In this document: positions 31,137-39,004 of the stretch, one piece after another
Layout of the letters: every line of letters begins with the position of its first letter
Numbering within the stretch: the first letter of the stretch is position 1
DNA from: Lachnospiraceae bacterium
Lineage (GTDB): Bacteria; Bacillota; Clostridia; Lachnospirales; Lachnospiraceae
Assembly (NCBI GenBank): GCA_022790855.1
Contig: JAAVYA010000005.1
Coordinates: 1-64,000, forward strand
DNA length: 64,000 nucleotides
Direction of reading: 5' to 3'
Translations under genes and position numbers: made by a program
Notes under the pieces: model-generated
What the model saw: the letters and a program-made list of their open reading frames with translations, nothing else
The model's database searches: none
What the model was told of the DNA's origin: nothing

Positions 31137-31790
31137 ATGGCGGCAGCAGGAATCAGGACCCTGTATCAAGGCGGAACAGGGGAGATTGTTGAAAAAAAAT
31201 CACGTTTTATCGCCAATGTCCAAACGATTGAGACAGAGGAAGAGGCGCTGGCTTTTATTGCCGCCGTAAAGAAAAAATACTGGGATGCACGGCATAATTG
31301 TTACGCCTTTGTAGCCGGAGAAAAGCATCAGCTCCAACGATGCAGCGATGATGGGGAACCTCAGGGAACGGCGGGGCGCCCCATGCTGGATGTGCTGCTG
31401 CGGGAAGACATCCATAATGCAGTGATCGTTGTGACACGGTATTTTGGCGGTACGCTGCTGGGAACCGGCGGCCTGGTGCGGGCATACCAAAAGGCGGCCC
31501 AGGAGGGGCTGGCGGCCAGCGTTGTAATTGAGAAGCAGAAAGGAGAATTGCTTACCATATGCACCGACTATAATGGAATCGGAAAAATTCAATATATCCT
31601 GGCCCAACAGGGAATCACGGTTGTGGAGGCCGTTTATGAAGCGGCGGTGGAGCTTCAGGTTATGGTTCCCCTGGAAGAGATGGAGGAGCTGCTGGAGAAA
31701 ATCACGGAGGGCACCAATGGCGCAGCCAGATTTTGCCATGGAAATCAAAGGGAATATGGGGTAATTCATGGGGAAGTAAAAATTTTTTAA
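31137..31790 (+). CDS. YigZ/IMPACT family protein
   Basis: A 217-residue protein with the family blocks KKSRFIANV, HNCYAFVAG, SDDGEPQGTAGRPML and GGTLLGTGGLVRAYQKA, followed by a C-terminal DUF1949-type ferredoxin-like domain. The eukaryotic relative IMPACT regulates GCN2; the role of the bacterial proteins is not settled. GAGGAGGAG precedes the ATG by about 8 bases. A promoter-like TTGCGT and TAAAAT pair with 17 bases between lies at about 31074-31102. The gene stands alone between the divergent penicillin-binding protein gene and a tRNA. Confidence 0.93.
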   Translation: MAAAGIRTLYQGGTGEIVEKKSRFIANVQTIETEEEALAFIAAVKKKYWDARHNCYAFVAGEKHQLQRCSDDGEPQGTAGRPMLDVLLREDIHNAVIVVTRYFGGTLLGTGGLVRAYQKAAQEGLAASVVIEKQKGELLTICTDYNGIGKIQYILAQQGITVVEAVYEAAVELQVMVPLEEMEELLEKITEGTNGAARFCHGNQREYGVIHGEVKIF

Positions 31791-31808
31791 AAAATATTTA
31801 AAAAATGC

Positions 31809-31837
31809 TTGCAATATGGTTTCGGTTGATATATAAT
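31809..31837 (+). promoter_or_regulatory. Promoter of tRNA-Gln
   Basis: TTGCAA at 31809-31814 and TATAAT at 31832-31837 with a 17-base spacer, 19 bases before the tRNA. Confidence 0.8.
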
Positions 31838-31856
31838 ACATTTTGTTGAGAAACGA

Positions 31857-31928
31857 TGGCCCATCGCCAAACGGTAAGGCAACGGACTCTGACTCCGTCA
31901 TTTCAAGGTTCGAATCCTTGTGGGCCAG
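31857..31928 (+). tRNA. tRNA-Gln (CTG)
   Basis: A complete cloverleaf: acceptor TGGCCCA with TGGGCCA, anticodon stem ACGGA/TCCGT around the loop CTCTGAC, T arm CAAGG-TTCGAAT-CCTTG. The anticodon CTG reads CAG. CCA is not encoded. It has its own promoter and terminator, unlike the second tRNA-Gln at 63256, which is in a cluster. Confidence 0.95.
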
Positions 31929-31933
31929 CTAGA

Positions 31934-31962
31934 AACCATCACTTATTAGTGGTGGTTTTTTA
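31934..31962 (+). terminator. Terminator after tRNA-Gln
   Basis: AACCATCAC (31934-31942) pairs with GTGGTGGTT (31949-31957, one wobble), followed by a run of T. Confidence 0.85.
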
Positions 31963-32045
31963 TTTCATTATATAGGAAAGAATTTGTTGCTGTGGAGTAA
32001 TAAAGTGTTTGCCTTTCCTATGTACTCTATAGAAAGGTGGATCAT

Positions 32046-32768
32046 ATGTACAGTTTTGACAGCAGGATCCGGTACAGCGAAGCAGATGCTAACGGAAAAG
32101 TAACATTTCCTGCCATATTAGATTATTTTCAGGACTGCAGTTTTTTTCAATCAGAGGATTTGCAGCTTGGAATGGAATTTCTGAATAAAAAGCAAGTGGC
32201 TTGGGTTTTGGTATCCTGGCAGATTGAGGTATTACGTTATCCCCAAATTGGGGAGCAGGTAAAGACGGCAACCTGGCCGTATGATTTTAAAAGCTTTTAC
32301 GGAAGCCGTAATTTTTTAATGACAGGGGAAAACGGTGAAATTCTGGCCCAGGCTGCCTCTTTATGGGTACTTTTGGACAGGGCTGCCGGGCGTCCCTGCA
32401 GGATTTTGCCGGAGATGGCAGGAGCTTATACTCTGGAGCCGCCCCTTCCGATGGAATGCGGTTCCCGAAAGCTAAAGCTTCCGGAGCGGATGGAGGAGCG
32501 CAGCCCTTTTTATGTACAGAAATTCCATCTTGATACGAACCATCACGTGAATAACGGAAAATATATATTAATGGCCCAGGAATATGTCCCGGAAGGATTT
32601 GAAGTTGGCAGAATGCGGGCGGAATATAAGAAATCGGCTGTATATGGAGATCAGATTTTTCCCTATGTAGACCTGCAGGAGAAAAAAGCAGTCGTGCTGC
32701 TGGCGGATGAGGAGAGAAAGCCGTATGTAATTGTGGAATTGGAGGAAAAACATGCTGAGATTAGGTGA
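32046..32768 (+). CDS. Acyl-ACP thioesterase
   Basis: A 240-residue double hot-dog enzyme that releases free fatty acids from acyl carrier protein. Recognisable are the first hot-dog half with YSEADANGKVTFPAILDYFQD, FKSFYGSRNF, and the second half with the DTNHHVNNGKY catalytic block (Asp, His, Asn). Bacterial FatA-like enzymes adjust membrane lipid composition. The ATG at 32046 follows AAAGGTGG; a GTG at 32037 is in frame but overlaps that site. Its end overlaps the start of the cvfB-like gene by 17 bases, so translation is coupled. Confidence 0.92.
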   Translation: MYSFDSRIRYSEADANGKVTFPAILDYFQDCSFFQSEDLQLGMEFLNKKQVAWVLVSWQIEVLRYPQIGEQVKTATWPYDFKSFYGSRNFLMTGENGEILAQAASLWVLLDRAAGRPCRILPEMAGAYTLEPPLPMECGSRKLKLPERMEERSPFYVQKFHLDTNHHVNNGKYILMAQEYVPEGFEVGRMRAEYKKSAVYGDQIFPYVDLQEKKAVVLLADEERKPYVIVELEEKHAEIR

Positions 32769-33588
32769 AAAACAGCAGCTTATGGTGGTAAAGCAAGTGG
32801 ATTTTGGCGTTTACCTGGCAGAAAACGACGGCAGTGAAAGCAGGGTTCTGCTGCCCAGAAAACAGGCGCCGCCGGATACAAAAATCGGCGACGGCTTGGA
32901 AGTATTCTTATATCGTGATTCCCAGGACCGTATCATAGCCACCCGGGAAGAACCGAAATTGATGATGGGCCGTTTGGCGGTATTAAAAGTTGTTTCTGTT
33001 CAAAAGATCGGCGCTTTTTTGGATTGGGGGCTGGAGAAAGATCTGTTCCTTCCATATAAAGAACAGGCTGGGAAGCTGTATGAAGACGACGAGGTTTTGG
33101 TACGGCTGTATATAGATAAAAGCAGCCGTCTCTGTGCCAGCATGAAAGAATTATATGAGCTGTTATCTACCGAATCTCCCTATGAGGCGGGGGATATGGT
33201 AAAGGGAAGGGTGTATGAGTTCAGCAATAATTTCGGCGCTTTTATAGCGGTGGATGATCAGTATTCCGGTTTGATTCCCAGTCACGAGGATCATAGCTTT
33301 TTGCGTATCGGGGATGTGATTGAAGCCAGGGTTACCGGGGTAAAGCCGGACGGGAAGCTGGATCTGACCATGCGGGAAAAGGCTCATATTCAAATGGACA
33401 AGGACGCCCATCATGTGCTGGAAGTGCTTCAGGAATACGCAGGGGCGCTTCCGTTTAACGATAAGGCGTCCCCAGAGATTATTATGCGGGAGATGAAAAT
33501 GAGCAAAGGCGCCTTTAAACGTGCCGTAGGCCGTTTGTATAAAGAACGGAAAATAGAAATTACAGATCAAAGCATACGATTGCTTTAG
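32752..33588 (+). CDS. cvfB: CvfB-like S1 RNA-binding protein
   Basis: A 278-residue protein with three S1-type OB folds (about 1-60, 68-125 and 148-215) and a C-terminal winged helix (about 225-278, KGAFKRAVGRLYK). This is the layout of CvfB/YitL, an RNA-binding virulence regulator in Staphylococcus. The start at 32752 (MLRLGEKQ) has TTGGAGG about 7 bases upstream and lies within the end of the thioesterase gene. The next gene follows after 13 bases, so these genes form one operon. Confidence 0.9.
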   Translation: MLRLGEKQQLMVVKQVDFGVYLAENDGSESRVLLPRKQAPPDTKIGDGLEVFLYRDSQDRIIATREEPKLMMGRLAVLKVVSVQKIGAFLDWGLEKDLFLPYKEQAGKLYEDDEVLVRLYIDKSSRLCASMKELYELLSTESPYEAGDMVKGRVYEFSNNFGAFIAVDDQYSGLIPSHEDHSFLRIGDVIEARVTGVKPDGKLDLTMREKAHIQMDKDAHHVLEVLQEYAGALPFNDKASPEIIMREMKMSKGAFKRAVGRLYKERKIEITDQSIRLL

Positions 33589-33601
33589 GAGGAAAACCGT
33601 G

Positions 33602-34537
33602 ATGTCCAATAAAAATGTAAATCGTGTATTTCTGATTACGGTTGCAGTTTATCTTGGAGTAAGCCTGCTGCTGGGATACGTGGTAACGGTGCCCATGCCT
33701 ATGAATGCAGGGCTGATCTTGTCCCAGGCCCTGGTTCTGCTGCCGTCTTTGATTTATTGCGGAATCCGCCGGATCCCTTTGGGGGAAGTGGTTCCTTTCC
33801 GGAAAATGAAATTTTCCGTATGGATTCTGGTGGTGGTATGTACTTATTTGATGTATCCTTTGCTGATTGTATTGAATGCTTTGACGTTGTTTTTTGTGGA
33901 TTCAGGAACGGCGGATTTGATGGGAATTGCAACTCAGAACCATTTTCTGATCGCAACGCTTCTGATGGCGGGGCTTCCGGCCTTCGTAGAAGAATTTGTG
34001 TTCCGGGGAATGCTGTTTTCCACCTATAAGAAAAGCAGGATGCTGCCGGCGGTATTTTTAAGCGCATTTTTATTCGGCTGCATGCATCTGAATTTCAATC
34101 AATTTTTATATGCATTTGCATTGGGAATTTATCTTGCTTTTTTGGTGGAGGCCACAGGAAGTATTTTAAGTTCCATGCTGGCCCATTTTACCATTAACTT
34201 TACCAGTGTGCTTATGACCTATGCGCTGCCGAAGCTGATGGAAGCGGCTGGCGGAGGGATGGAAACACAGCTGCCGTCAGCCAGCGGGAGATTTCTTTCC
34301 ACCATGGATGAGGGCTCCTTATTTATCATGATCATCGGAGTGGTATTCTGGGCTGCGATCGCTTTAGGCACTACGGCGGGCGGGATAGGCGTATATATTG
34401 CCATTTCCAAAATCAGCGGGCGGTGGGAACATGTTAAGACCATGTTCCGGCAGGGAACAAGGGAGCATCTGTTGAGCATATCCGTGGTCATTGCCGCAGT
34501 GCTGGCGATTGTTTTCATGGTCGTGAGTATCATATAA
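33602..34537 (+). CDS. CPBP family intramembrane metalloprotease
   Basis: A 311-residue membrane protein with about eight transmembrane segments. The catalytic CPBP (Rce1-like, Abi) motifs are visible: EEFVFRG (EExxxR) and the histidine in FLFGCMHLNFNQF (FxxxH). These proteases process prenylated peptides in eukaryotes and, in bacteria, bacteriocin-immunity or regulatory substrates; the substrate here is unknown. GGAGG precedes the start; GTG at 33599 is an alternative. It lies between the S1 protein and a lipoprotein in the same operon. Confidence 0.92.
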   Translation: MSNKNVNRVFLITVAVYLGVSLLLGYVVTVPMPMNAGLILSQALVLLPSLIYCGIRRIPLGEVVPFRKMKFSVWILVVVCTYLMYPLLIVLNALTLFFVDSGTADLMGIATQNHFLIATLLMAGLPAFVEEFVFRGMLFSTYKKSRMLPAVFLSAFLFGCMHLNFNQFLYAFALGIYLAFLVEATGSILSSMLAHFTINFTSVLMTYALPKLMEAAGGGMETQLPSASGRFLSTMDEGSLFIMIIGVVFWAAIALGTTAGGIGVYIAISKISGRWEHVKTMFRQGTREHLLSISVVIAAVLAIVFMVVSII

Positions 34538-34558
34538 TAAGAAGAAGGAGGAAGTAAT

Positions 34559-35440
34559 ATGAAATCAAAAAAAAGCAGAAAACTGACAGGCGTTTTCCTT
34601 TGTCTGGTGTTGCTTGCGGCTCTTTCACTGCAGGGGTGCAAAGGGAAGGAAGACAAGAAAGAGGTGTCTGGCCAGGAAGAAAAACAAGATGATGAGGCTT
34701 TGGGACAAGATACATCCTTGGATGAGGAAGGAGAAGACGGTTCCGGGGAAGGAGGGGCCTTGCCGGAGGAGGAGCCGCCCGCAGAGCAGCCGGATACGGT
34801 GCGTTGGTTTAACGCTTCTTATGCGATTTTGACGGAATTAAACGGTTGGGACTACAATATATTTGCAGGGCTTCCGGCCAACGATATGGTGAAAGAGATG
34901 GAGATTCAGTCATTGGAGCAGTGGTGGAGTGTGACGGACCGCCAAAGCGCAGATGAGACGCTGGATTGGGCCTTGAATGTAGGACACCGCACGGAATTTG
35001 TGGAAAATATGCAGCAGCTTGCGGAGGCCGGGATGGGAGATGTGGCTCCAGAAGGGCGGAAGGACTTTATGCTTGCTAATTTCCAGGTGACAGAAGAGGA
35101 AGCCCAGTCTTATGTGAATGATTATGCCATGTACGAGCAGTACGGCGCTGGGGCTATTGACGGCTGGGATTACTGCCGCGCCATGAATTTGGTGAGTTTC
35201 TATTATCTGGCACAATACTATACGGAGGAAGAAGCCCTGGATAAATCTTTAGAGATCGCCAAGATGATCCAGCCGCTGTTTACCTCCTGGGACGAGCTGG
35301 TGGACAGCTATCTGAGAGGTTATGAGTATTGGGCGGACGAAAGCTCCCAGGAACGCCGCAGTGTATATGAAGATTTAAAGAGCCGTGAGGACAATCCTTA
35401 TCAGGTGGATTATAATACGGCCTTGGAAAAATCCTGGTAA
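34559..35440 (+). CDS. DUF1266 lipoprotein
   Basis: A 293-residue exported protein. It has a basic n-region, hydrophobic core and lipobox LSLQGC with Cys at residue 22 as the lipid attachment site, then an acidic Glu/Asp/Pro linker (about 25-80), and a DUF1266 domain (about 80-290) rich in Trp and Tyr (WWSV; GWDYCRAMNLVSFYYLAQYY). DUF1266 proteins bind no known ligand and often sit near type VI or stress genes in other bacteria; here it follows a CPBP protease. AGAAGGAGGAAG precedes the ATG. Confidence 0.88.
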   Translation: MKSKKSRKLTGVFLCLVLLAALSLQGCKGKEDKKEVSGQEEKQDDEALGQDTSLDEEGEDGSGEGGALPEEEPPAEQPDTVRWFNASYAILTELNGWDYNIFAGLPANDMVKEMEIQSLEQWWSVTDRQSADETLDWALNVGHRTEFVENMQQLAEAGMGDVAPEGRKDFMLANFQVTEEEAQSYVNDYAMYEQYGAGAIDGWDYCRAMNLVSFYYLAQYYTEEEALDKSLEIAKMIQPLFTSWDELVDSYLRGYEYWADESSQERRSVYEDLKSREDNPYQVDYNTALEKSW

Positions 35441-35471
35441 TAGGAAAAATTGCTGGAATCAAAGGGAAAGA

Positions 35472-35510
35472 CCCCGTACCGTGCATCATACACGATACGG
35501 GGCCTTTTTG
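35472..35510 (+). terminator. Terminator after DUF1266 gene
   Basis: CCCCGTACCGTG (35472-35483) pairs with CACGATACGGGG (35491-35502, one mismatch), with a T-run from 35505. It lies between converging genes and may serve both. Confidence 0.9.
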
Positions 35511-35527
35511 GAAGACAAGGGCGCCCA

Positions 35528-35704
35528 TTATACCAGTACGTCAATGTTGCTTCCAAGATGAGGAGAAACGGACTGTTCTAAAGCTTTCACCATGCTGTCC
35601 CCCTGAGTCTCCATAAGGTCTAATTGCTTGCTTAACATAGCAACGCCGATATCATTTCCAGTTGTAATGGAACTGAGTGCGGTTGACAAAGAAGCAATAT
35701 CCAT
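35528..35704 (-). CDS. YjfB family small protein
   Basis: A 58-residue protein starting MDIASLSTALSS, the family signature, with the second block LDLMETQGDSMVKALEQSV and ending in hydrophobic residues. In Bacillus yjfB is part of the SigD motility regulon; no motility gene lies in this window. The ATG at 35704 has AAAGGAGGGG about 7 bases upstream. A much longer in-frame ORF upstream has no ribosome binding site and is not genic. It is transcribed from 35780-35808. Confidence 0.88.
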   Translation of the reverse strand: MDIASLSTALSSITTGNDIGVAMLSKQLDLMETQGDSMVKALEQSVSPHLGSNIDVLV

Positions 35705-35779
35705 ATGATCCCCTCCTTTCTGATTATGTGGTAACGGTTCTGAAATACCGGATATGGTTTTGCCATTTCCGGTGTTTTC

Positions 35780-35808
35780 ATTATGGCACCAAAGGAGAAA
35801 AAAAGCAA
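35780..35808 (-). promoter_or_regulatory. Promoter of the yjfB-like gene
   Basis: On the minus strand TTGCTT (35803-35808) and CATAAT (35780-35785), spacer 17. The leader contains an ACCGGA/TCCGGT hairpin (about 35745-35772). Confidence 0.6.
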
Positions 35809-35840
35809 GGCGGAGGGTAGATTTTTCTTCCAAAAGTGTG

Positions 35841-35933
35841 TATACTAAGCAATAGACGGCCCTGGAGCTGTGGAGCAATGTCAGTTCGTGAAGCGTTCCA
35901 GGGCGTACCGCGCTGAAACGTTTCACGAACTGA
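35841..35933 (+). promoter_or_regulatory. Structured leader of trxB
   Basis: After a TATACT box (35841-35846), TCAGTTCGTGAAGCGTT (35881-35897) pairs with AACGTTTCACGAACTGA (35917-35933, one wobble) around a 19-base loop. A second pair, GCCCTGGA (35859-35866) with TCCAGGGC (35897-35904), uses part of that loop, so the two stems interleave. The structure sits 48 bases before trxB. It could be an attenuator-like leader or an operator. Confidence 0.6.
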
Positions 35934-35981
35934 TATTGAATGTAAATAATGTAACGATGAAAAAAATAAAGGAGAATTGTT

Positions 35982-36893
35982 ATGTATGATGTGATCATAA
36001 TCGGCAGCGGCCCGGCGGGGCTGTCTGCGGCAATATATGGGAAACGTGCGTGTCTGGATACGCTGGTGGTGGAGAAGCAGCCGATGAGCGGCGGACAGAT
36101 CCTGAACACCTATGAAGTGGATAATTATCCGGGGCTGCCAGGGTTGGGCGGTTTTGAGCTGGGAATGAAATTGCGGGCCCATGCGGATTCCATGGAAGCC
36201 AGATTCCTCCAGGCGGATGTGGCTAAGGTGGAGCAAATAGCCGGCGGATACAGGATTTTTACCAACAAAGAGAATTATGATACCAGGACGGTGGTATATG
36301 CCACCGGAGCCGGACACCGGAAATTGGGGGTTCCGGGAGAAGACAGGCTTAGCGGTATGGGAGTATCCTATTGCGCTACCTGCGACGGCGCATTTTTCCG
36401 GGAAAAGGTGACGACAGTAGTAGGAGGCGGCGATGTAGCTCTGGAGGATGCACTGTTTTTGGCCCGCTCCTGCAAGAAGGTATATCTGGTTCACCGCAGA
36501 GATGCGTTTCGTGGTGCAAAAGTACTTCAGGAGAAGGTACTGAGAACAGAAAATATTGAAGTCCTCTGGGACAGCCAGGTGAAAGAGATTCTGGGAGAAG
36601 ACCAGGTAAAACAAATACAGATATATAATAAGAAAGAAGGAAGCAGCAGGATGGTAGATACCGACGGTATTTTTATTGCTGTGGGGATACAGCCCAATTC
36701 TGCTTTGGCCCAGGGGGTGGCCGACCTGGATGAATGGGGCTATATTATTGCCGGAGAAGATGGAAGAACCAGCGTCCCGGGGGTATATGCAGCAGGGGAT
36801 GTACGCACAAAACAGCTCCGCCAGGTAATAACTGCCGCCGCTGATGGTGCAAATGTGATAACCTCAGTGGAAAACTATCTAAATACTTTGTAA
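35982..36893 (+). CDS. trxB: Thioredoxin reductase
   Basis: A 303-residue flavoenzyme that uses NADPH to reduce thioredoxin. The FAD site is GSGPAG (8-13), the redox pair is Cys131-Ala-Thr-Cys134, the NAD(P)H site is GGGDVALEDALFLA, and the end has GVYAAGDVR. Length is normal. GGAG precedes the ATG by about 8 bases. It has a long structured leader (35841-35933). The nearest thioredoxin gene is not in this window. Confidence 0.96.
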   Translation: MYDVIIIGSGPAGLSAAIYGKRACLDTLVVEKQPMSGGQILNTYEVDNYPGLPGLGGFELGMKLRAHADSMEARFLQADVAKVEQIAGGYRIFTNKENYDTRTVVYATGAGHRKLGVPGEDRLSGMGVSYCATCDGAFFREKVTTVVGGGDVALEDALFLARSCKKVYLVHRRDAFRGAKVLQEKVLRTENIEVLWDSQVKEILGEDQVKQIQIYNKKEGSSRMVDTDGIFIAVGIQPNSALAQGVADLDEWGYIIAGEDGRTSVPGVYAAGDVRTKQLRQVITAAADGANVITSVENYLNTL

Positions 36894-36903
36894 AAAATGG
36901 ATG

Positions 36904-36932
36904 TTGACAAGGACAGGCTCGTTTGCTATAAT
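36904..36932 (+). promoter_or_regulatory. Strong promoter of the NlpC/P60 gene
   Basis: TTGACA at 36904-36909 and TATAAT at 36927-36932, spacer 17: full consensus. Downstream, the leader has GTAACAAATGATG and GAAACAAATGAT as near direct repeats (36951-36994). Confidence 0.9.
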
Positions 36933-37014
36933 AACCCATGTAATAAATTTGTAACAAATGATGTGGCAATGTAACATATAGTGAAACAAATGATTTAGAA
37001 CTATGGAGGTTCTC

Positions 37015-38325
37015 ATGAATAGGAATTCAATTCGGACGAAAGTTAGAGTAGCGAGCTGCTGCCTTGCAGGAGCAGTTGTGATTAGCGGAAGTTCTTTTAT
37101 ATCTAATGCAGCAGTGAATGTAGGAACATCAAATTTTGCTTCGGTAGCGGAAGCAGAAGATAACAATGTAAATCCCTCCGCAGGAGTTTCCTTAAGCCTT
37201 GCTCAGTACGCCAACGAGCAGCCCGCAGAGGAGGCCAAGGGAGACGAAGAGAAGGCTAAGGGCAATGACGAAGCAGCCCAAGAGGGTAATGACGAAGCAG
37301 CTCCCCAGGAGGATGCCGGTGCAAAAGAGGAAGAGCCTCAGGAGGCTCCGGCTGAGAAATCTGAGTTTGCAGATATCGGCGTATCCAACGTAGGGGACGA
37401 TTCTTACATAAATATCCGTAATGTTGCCAGCACCGACGGCGAGATCGTAGGAAAGCTGTACAGCAAATCTGCTGTAACCGTTCTGGGAAGCGAAGGAGAA
37501 TGGTATAAGATCCATTCCGGCAACTGTGAAGGATATATTAAGAGCGAGTATATTACTACCGGGAATGATGAACTGGCAAAGTCCATCAGCACCAGAGTTG
37601 CTATCGTAAATACGGACAACCTGAATATCAGAGATGACCAGTCTACGGAAGGCACTGTTTTGGGACAAGTAGACAGCGGCGACCAACTGATCGTAACAGA
37701 AGAGCTGGAAGGCTGGGCAAAGGTTTCCACCGATGAAGGGGAAGGCTTTGTATCTGCTGATTATGTAGAGTATAAGAATTATTTTAAGGTTGCTGAATCC
37801 AAGGAAGAGGAAGAAGAGAGACTGAGAAGGGAAGAAGAAGCAAGACAGGCGGCAGAAGCAGCAGCGGCGGAAGAAGCCAGAGCAGCAGCAAGAGCTTCCG
37901 CTCAGAGTTCCCGTTCTTCCGGAAGCTCCGATTCCCATGCCGATACGGGCGCGGCAAGAACTTATAATCCCCCATCAGGCGGAAGCGGGCAGGCAGTTGT
38001 TGATTATGCATGTCAGTTTGTTGGAAATCCATATGTATACGGCGGCTCCAGCCTGACCAACGGTGCGGACTGCTCTGGATTTGTAATGGCCGTATATGCA
38101 GCGTTTGGTGTTGGCCTTCCTCATTCCTCCAGCGGAATGAGAGGCGTAGGCTACGAAGTAAGCCAGTCCGAGATGCAGCCGGGCGATATCATTTGCTATG
38201 ACGGACATGTTGCTATTTATGTAGGCGGCGATACCATTGTACATGCCAGCACACCGACAACCGGAATTAAGTACAGCTCTCCGGCAGCATACAGAAGCAT
38301 TATCACAGTAAGAAGAATTTTCTAG
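37015..38325 (+). CDS. Secreted SH3b-NlpC/P60 peptidoglycan hydrolase
   Basis: A 436-residue exported protein: signal peptide (about 1-35, ending near SNAA), acidic low-complexity linker of Glu/Ala/Asp/Lys (about 65-118), two bacterial SH3 domains (about 120-180 and 192-250), a charged Glu/Arg/Ala-rich coil (260-290), a Ser-rich linker, and the NlpC/P60 domain (about 325-436). The catalytic Cys353 is in GADCSGF and the His in GHVAIYVG. It cleaves gamma-D-glutamyl-meso-diaminopimelate bonds in the family. GGAGG lies 5-6 bases before the ATG at 37015. Full consensus promoter; probably highly expressed. Confidence 0.94.
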   Translation: MNRNSIRTKVRVASCCLAGAVVISGSSFISNAAVNVGTSNFASVAEAEDNNVNPSAGVSLSLAQYANEQPAEEAKGDEEKAKGNDEAAQEGNDEAAPQEDAGAKEEEPQEAPAEKSEFADIGVSNVGDDSYINIRNVASTDGEIVGKLYSKSAVTVLGSEGEWYKIHSGNCEGYIKSEYITTGNDELAKSISTRVAIVNTDNLNIRDDQSTEGTVLGQVDSGDQLIVTEELEGWAKVSTDEGEGFVSADYVEYKNYFKVAESKEEEEERLRREEEARQAAEAAAAEEARAAARASAQSSRSSGSSDSHADTGAARTYNPPSGGSGQAVVDYACQFVGNPYVYGGSSLTNGADCSGFVMAVYAAFGVGLPHSSSGMRGVGYEVSQSEMQPGDIICYDGHVAIYVGGDTIVHASTPTTGIKYSSPAAYRSIITVRRIF

Positions 38326-38340
38326 TCTTTCAAACAATGG

Positions 38341-38378
38341 CAGATGTCAGAATTTTGGTTCTGGCATCTGTTTTTTTC
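38341..38378 (+). terminator. Terminator after NlpC/P60 gene
   Basis: CAGATGTCAGAA (38341-38352) pairs with TTCTGGCATCTG (38359-38370, one wobble), followed by seven T. Confidence 0.92.
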
Positions 38379-38491
38379 ATTGTGACAGTGAAGCCGATGG
38401 CTAAGCTGTTATTTTTCAATTAGATGAAAGTTCATTGAATTTCCTGTAAAATAAAAATCAGCAGAATCTGCTTTCAAAGAGAAAAATAGCA

Positions 38492-38706
38492 ATATGCACA
38501 AAGTTAGGGAATGTCTGGGGATAAATTGTCGAATGTGGAAAGTTATCCGGGAAGTTATCCACATAAAAAGACGTCGATTTATGGGCAAAAATGAGTTATA
38601 CACCGAGTTATGCACATTATCCACAAAATTGGGGATAAAAAAGGCGGTTTACATAGGGTGAAAAAAGAACAGATGTTTTGTAAAGTACTGATAAAAATGT
38701 GGATAT
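38492..38706. other. DnaA-box cluster
   Basis: In an AT-rich 680-base gap (38326-39004) there are three exact TTATNCACA boxes at 38555-38563, 38608-38616 and 38617-38625. Two of these are back to back. A further TTATACACC lies at 38596-38604, ATATGCACA at 38492-38500 and, on the other strand, TGTGGATAT at 38698-38706. Looser TTATCC and GGGGATAA matches surround them. Clusters like this bind DnaA. No dnaA, dnaN, rnpA or rpmH is near, so a DnaA-binding regulatory locus is favoured over the origin. Confidence 0.65.
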
Positions 38707-38766
38707 TCAGGGGAAAAATGAAAAAAGATGTTGACAATACAATTTTCAGATAGTACGGAAAAGTAG

Positions 38767-38795
38767 TTGAAAAGACAGAATGATTTTGGTATACT
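38767..38795 (+). promoter_or_regulatory. Promoter of the WecG/TagA-type gene
   Basis: TTGAAA at 38767-38772 and TATACT at 38790-38795 with a 17-base spacer. The leader of about 200 bases contains the 51-bp repeat pair. Confidence 0.7.
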
Positions 38796-38886
38796 TCATA
38801 AGTAATTCAGAGATAATTGTAAAAACTGAAAGCTGTGTTTCAAGAAATAGTAGTGAATGCATAGGATAGAAAAAGGAAGAGAGACT

Positions 38887-38988
38887 ATACCCAAAGGGCA
38901 CACCGAATACCATACCCTTTGGGCGGGCAATGAAGGTATACCCAAAGGGCACACCGAATGCCGCACCCTTTGGGCGGGCAATTAAGGT
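38887..38988. repeat. 51-bp tandem repeat pair, copy B
   Basis: Two 51-base units (38887-38937, 38938-38988) with a few differences between them, same family and period as at 18255-18356. Each begins ATACCCAAAGGGCACACCG. The internal stem CCAAAGGG with CCCTTTGG is perfect here. On the minus strand they read ARPKGAAFGVPFGY and ARPKGMVFGVPFGY. The pair ends 16 bases before the next gene. Confidence 0.9.
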
Positions 38989-39004
38989 ATAAGACAGGTG
39001 CACT

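Noticed and set aside
35705-36109. Long in-frame extension of the yjfB-like gene on the minus strand
   Set aside because: No ribosome binding site, and it covers the promoter and the trxB leader; the family is about 60 residues.
38492-38706. Chromosomal replication origin
   Set aside because: No dnaA, dnaN, rnpA or rpmH near it and no obvious change of gene strand bias at this point; called only a DnaA-box cluster.
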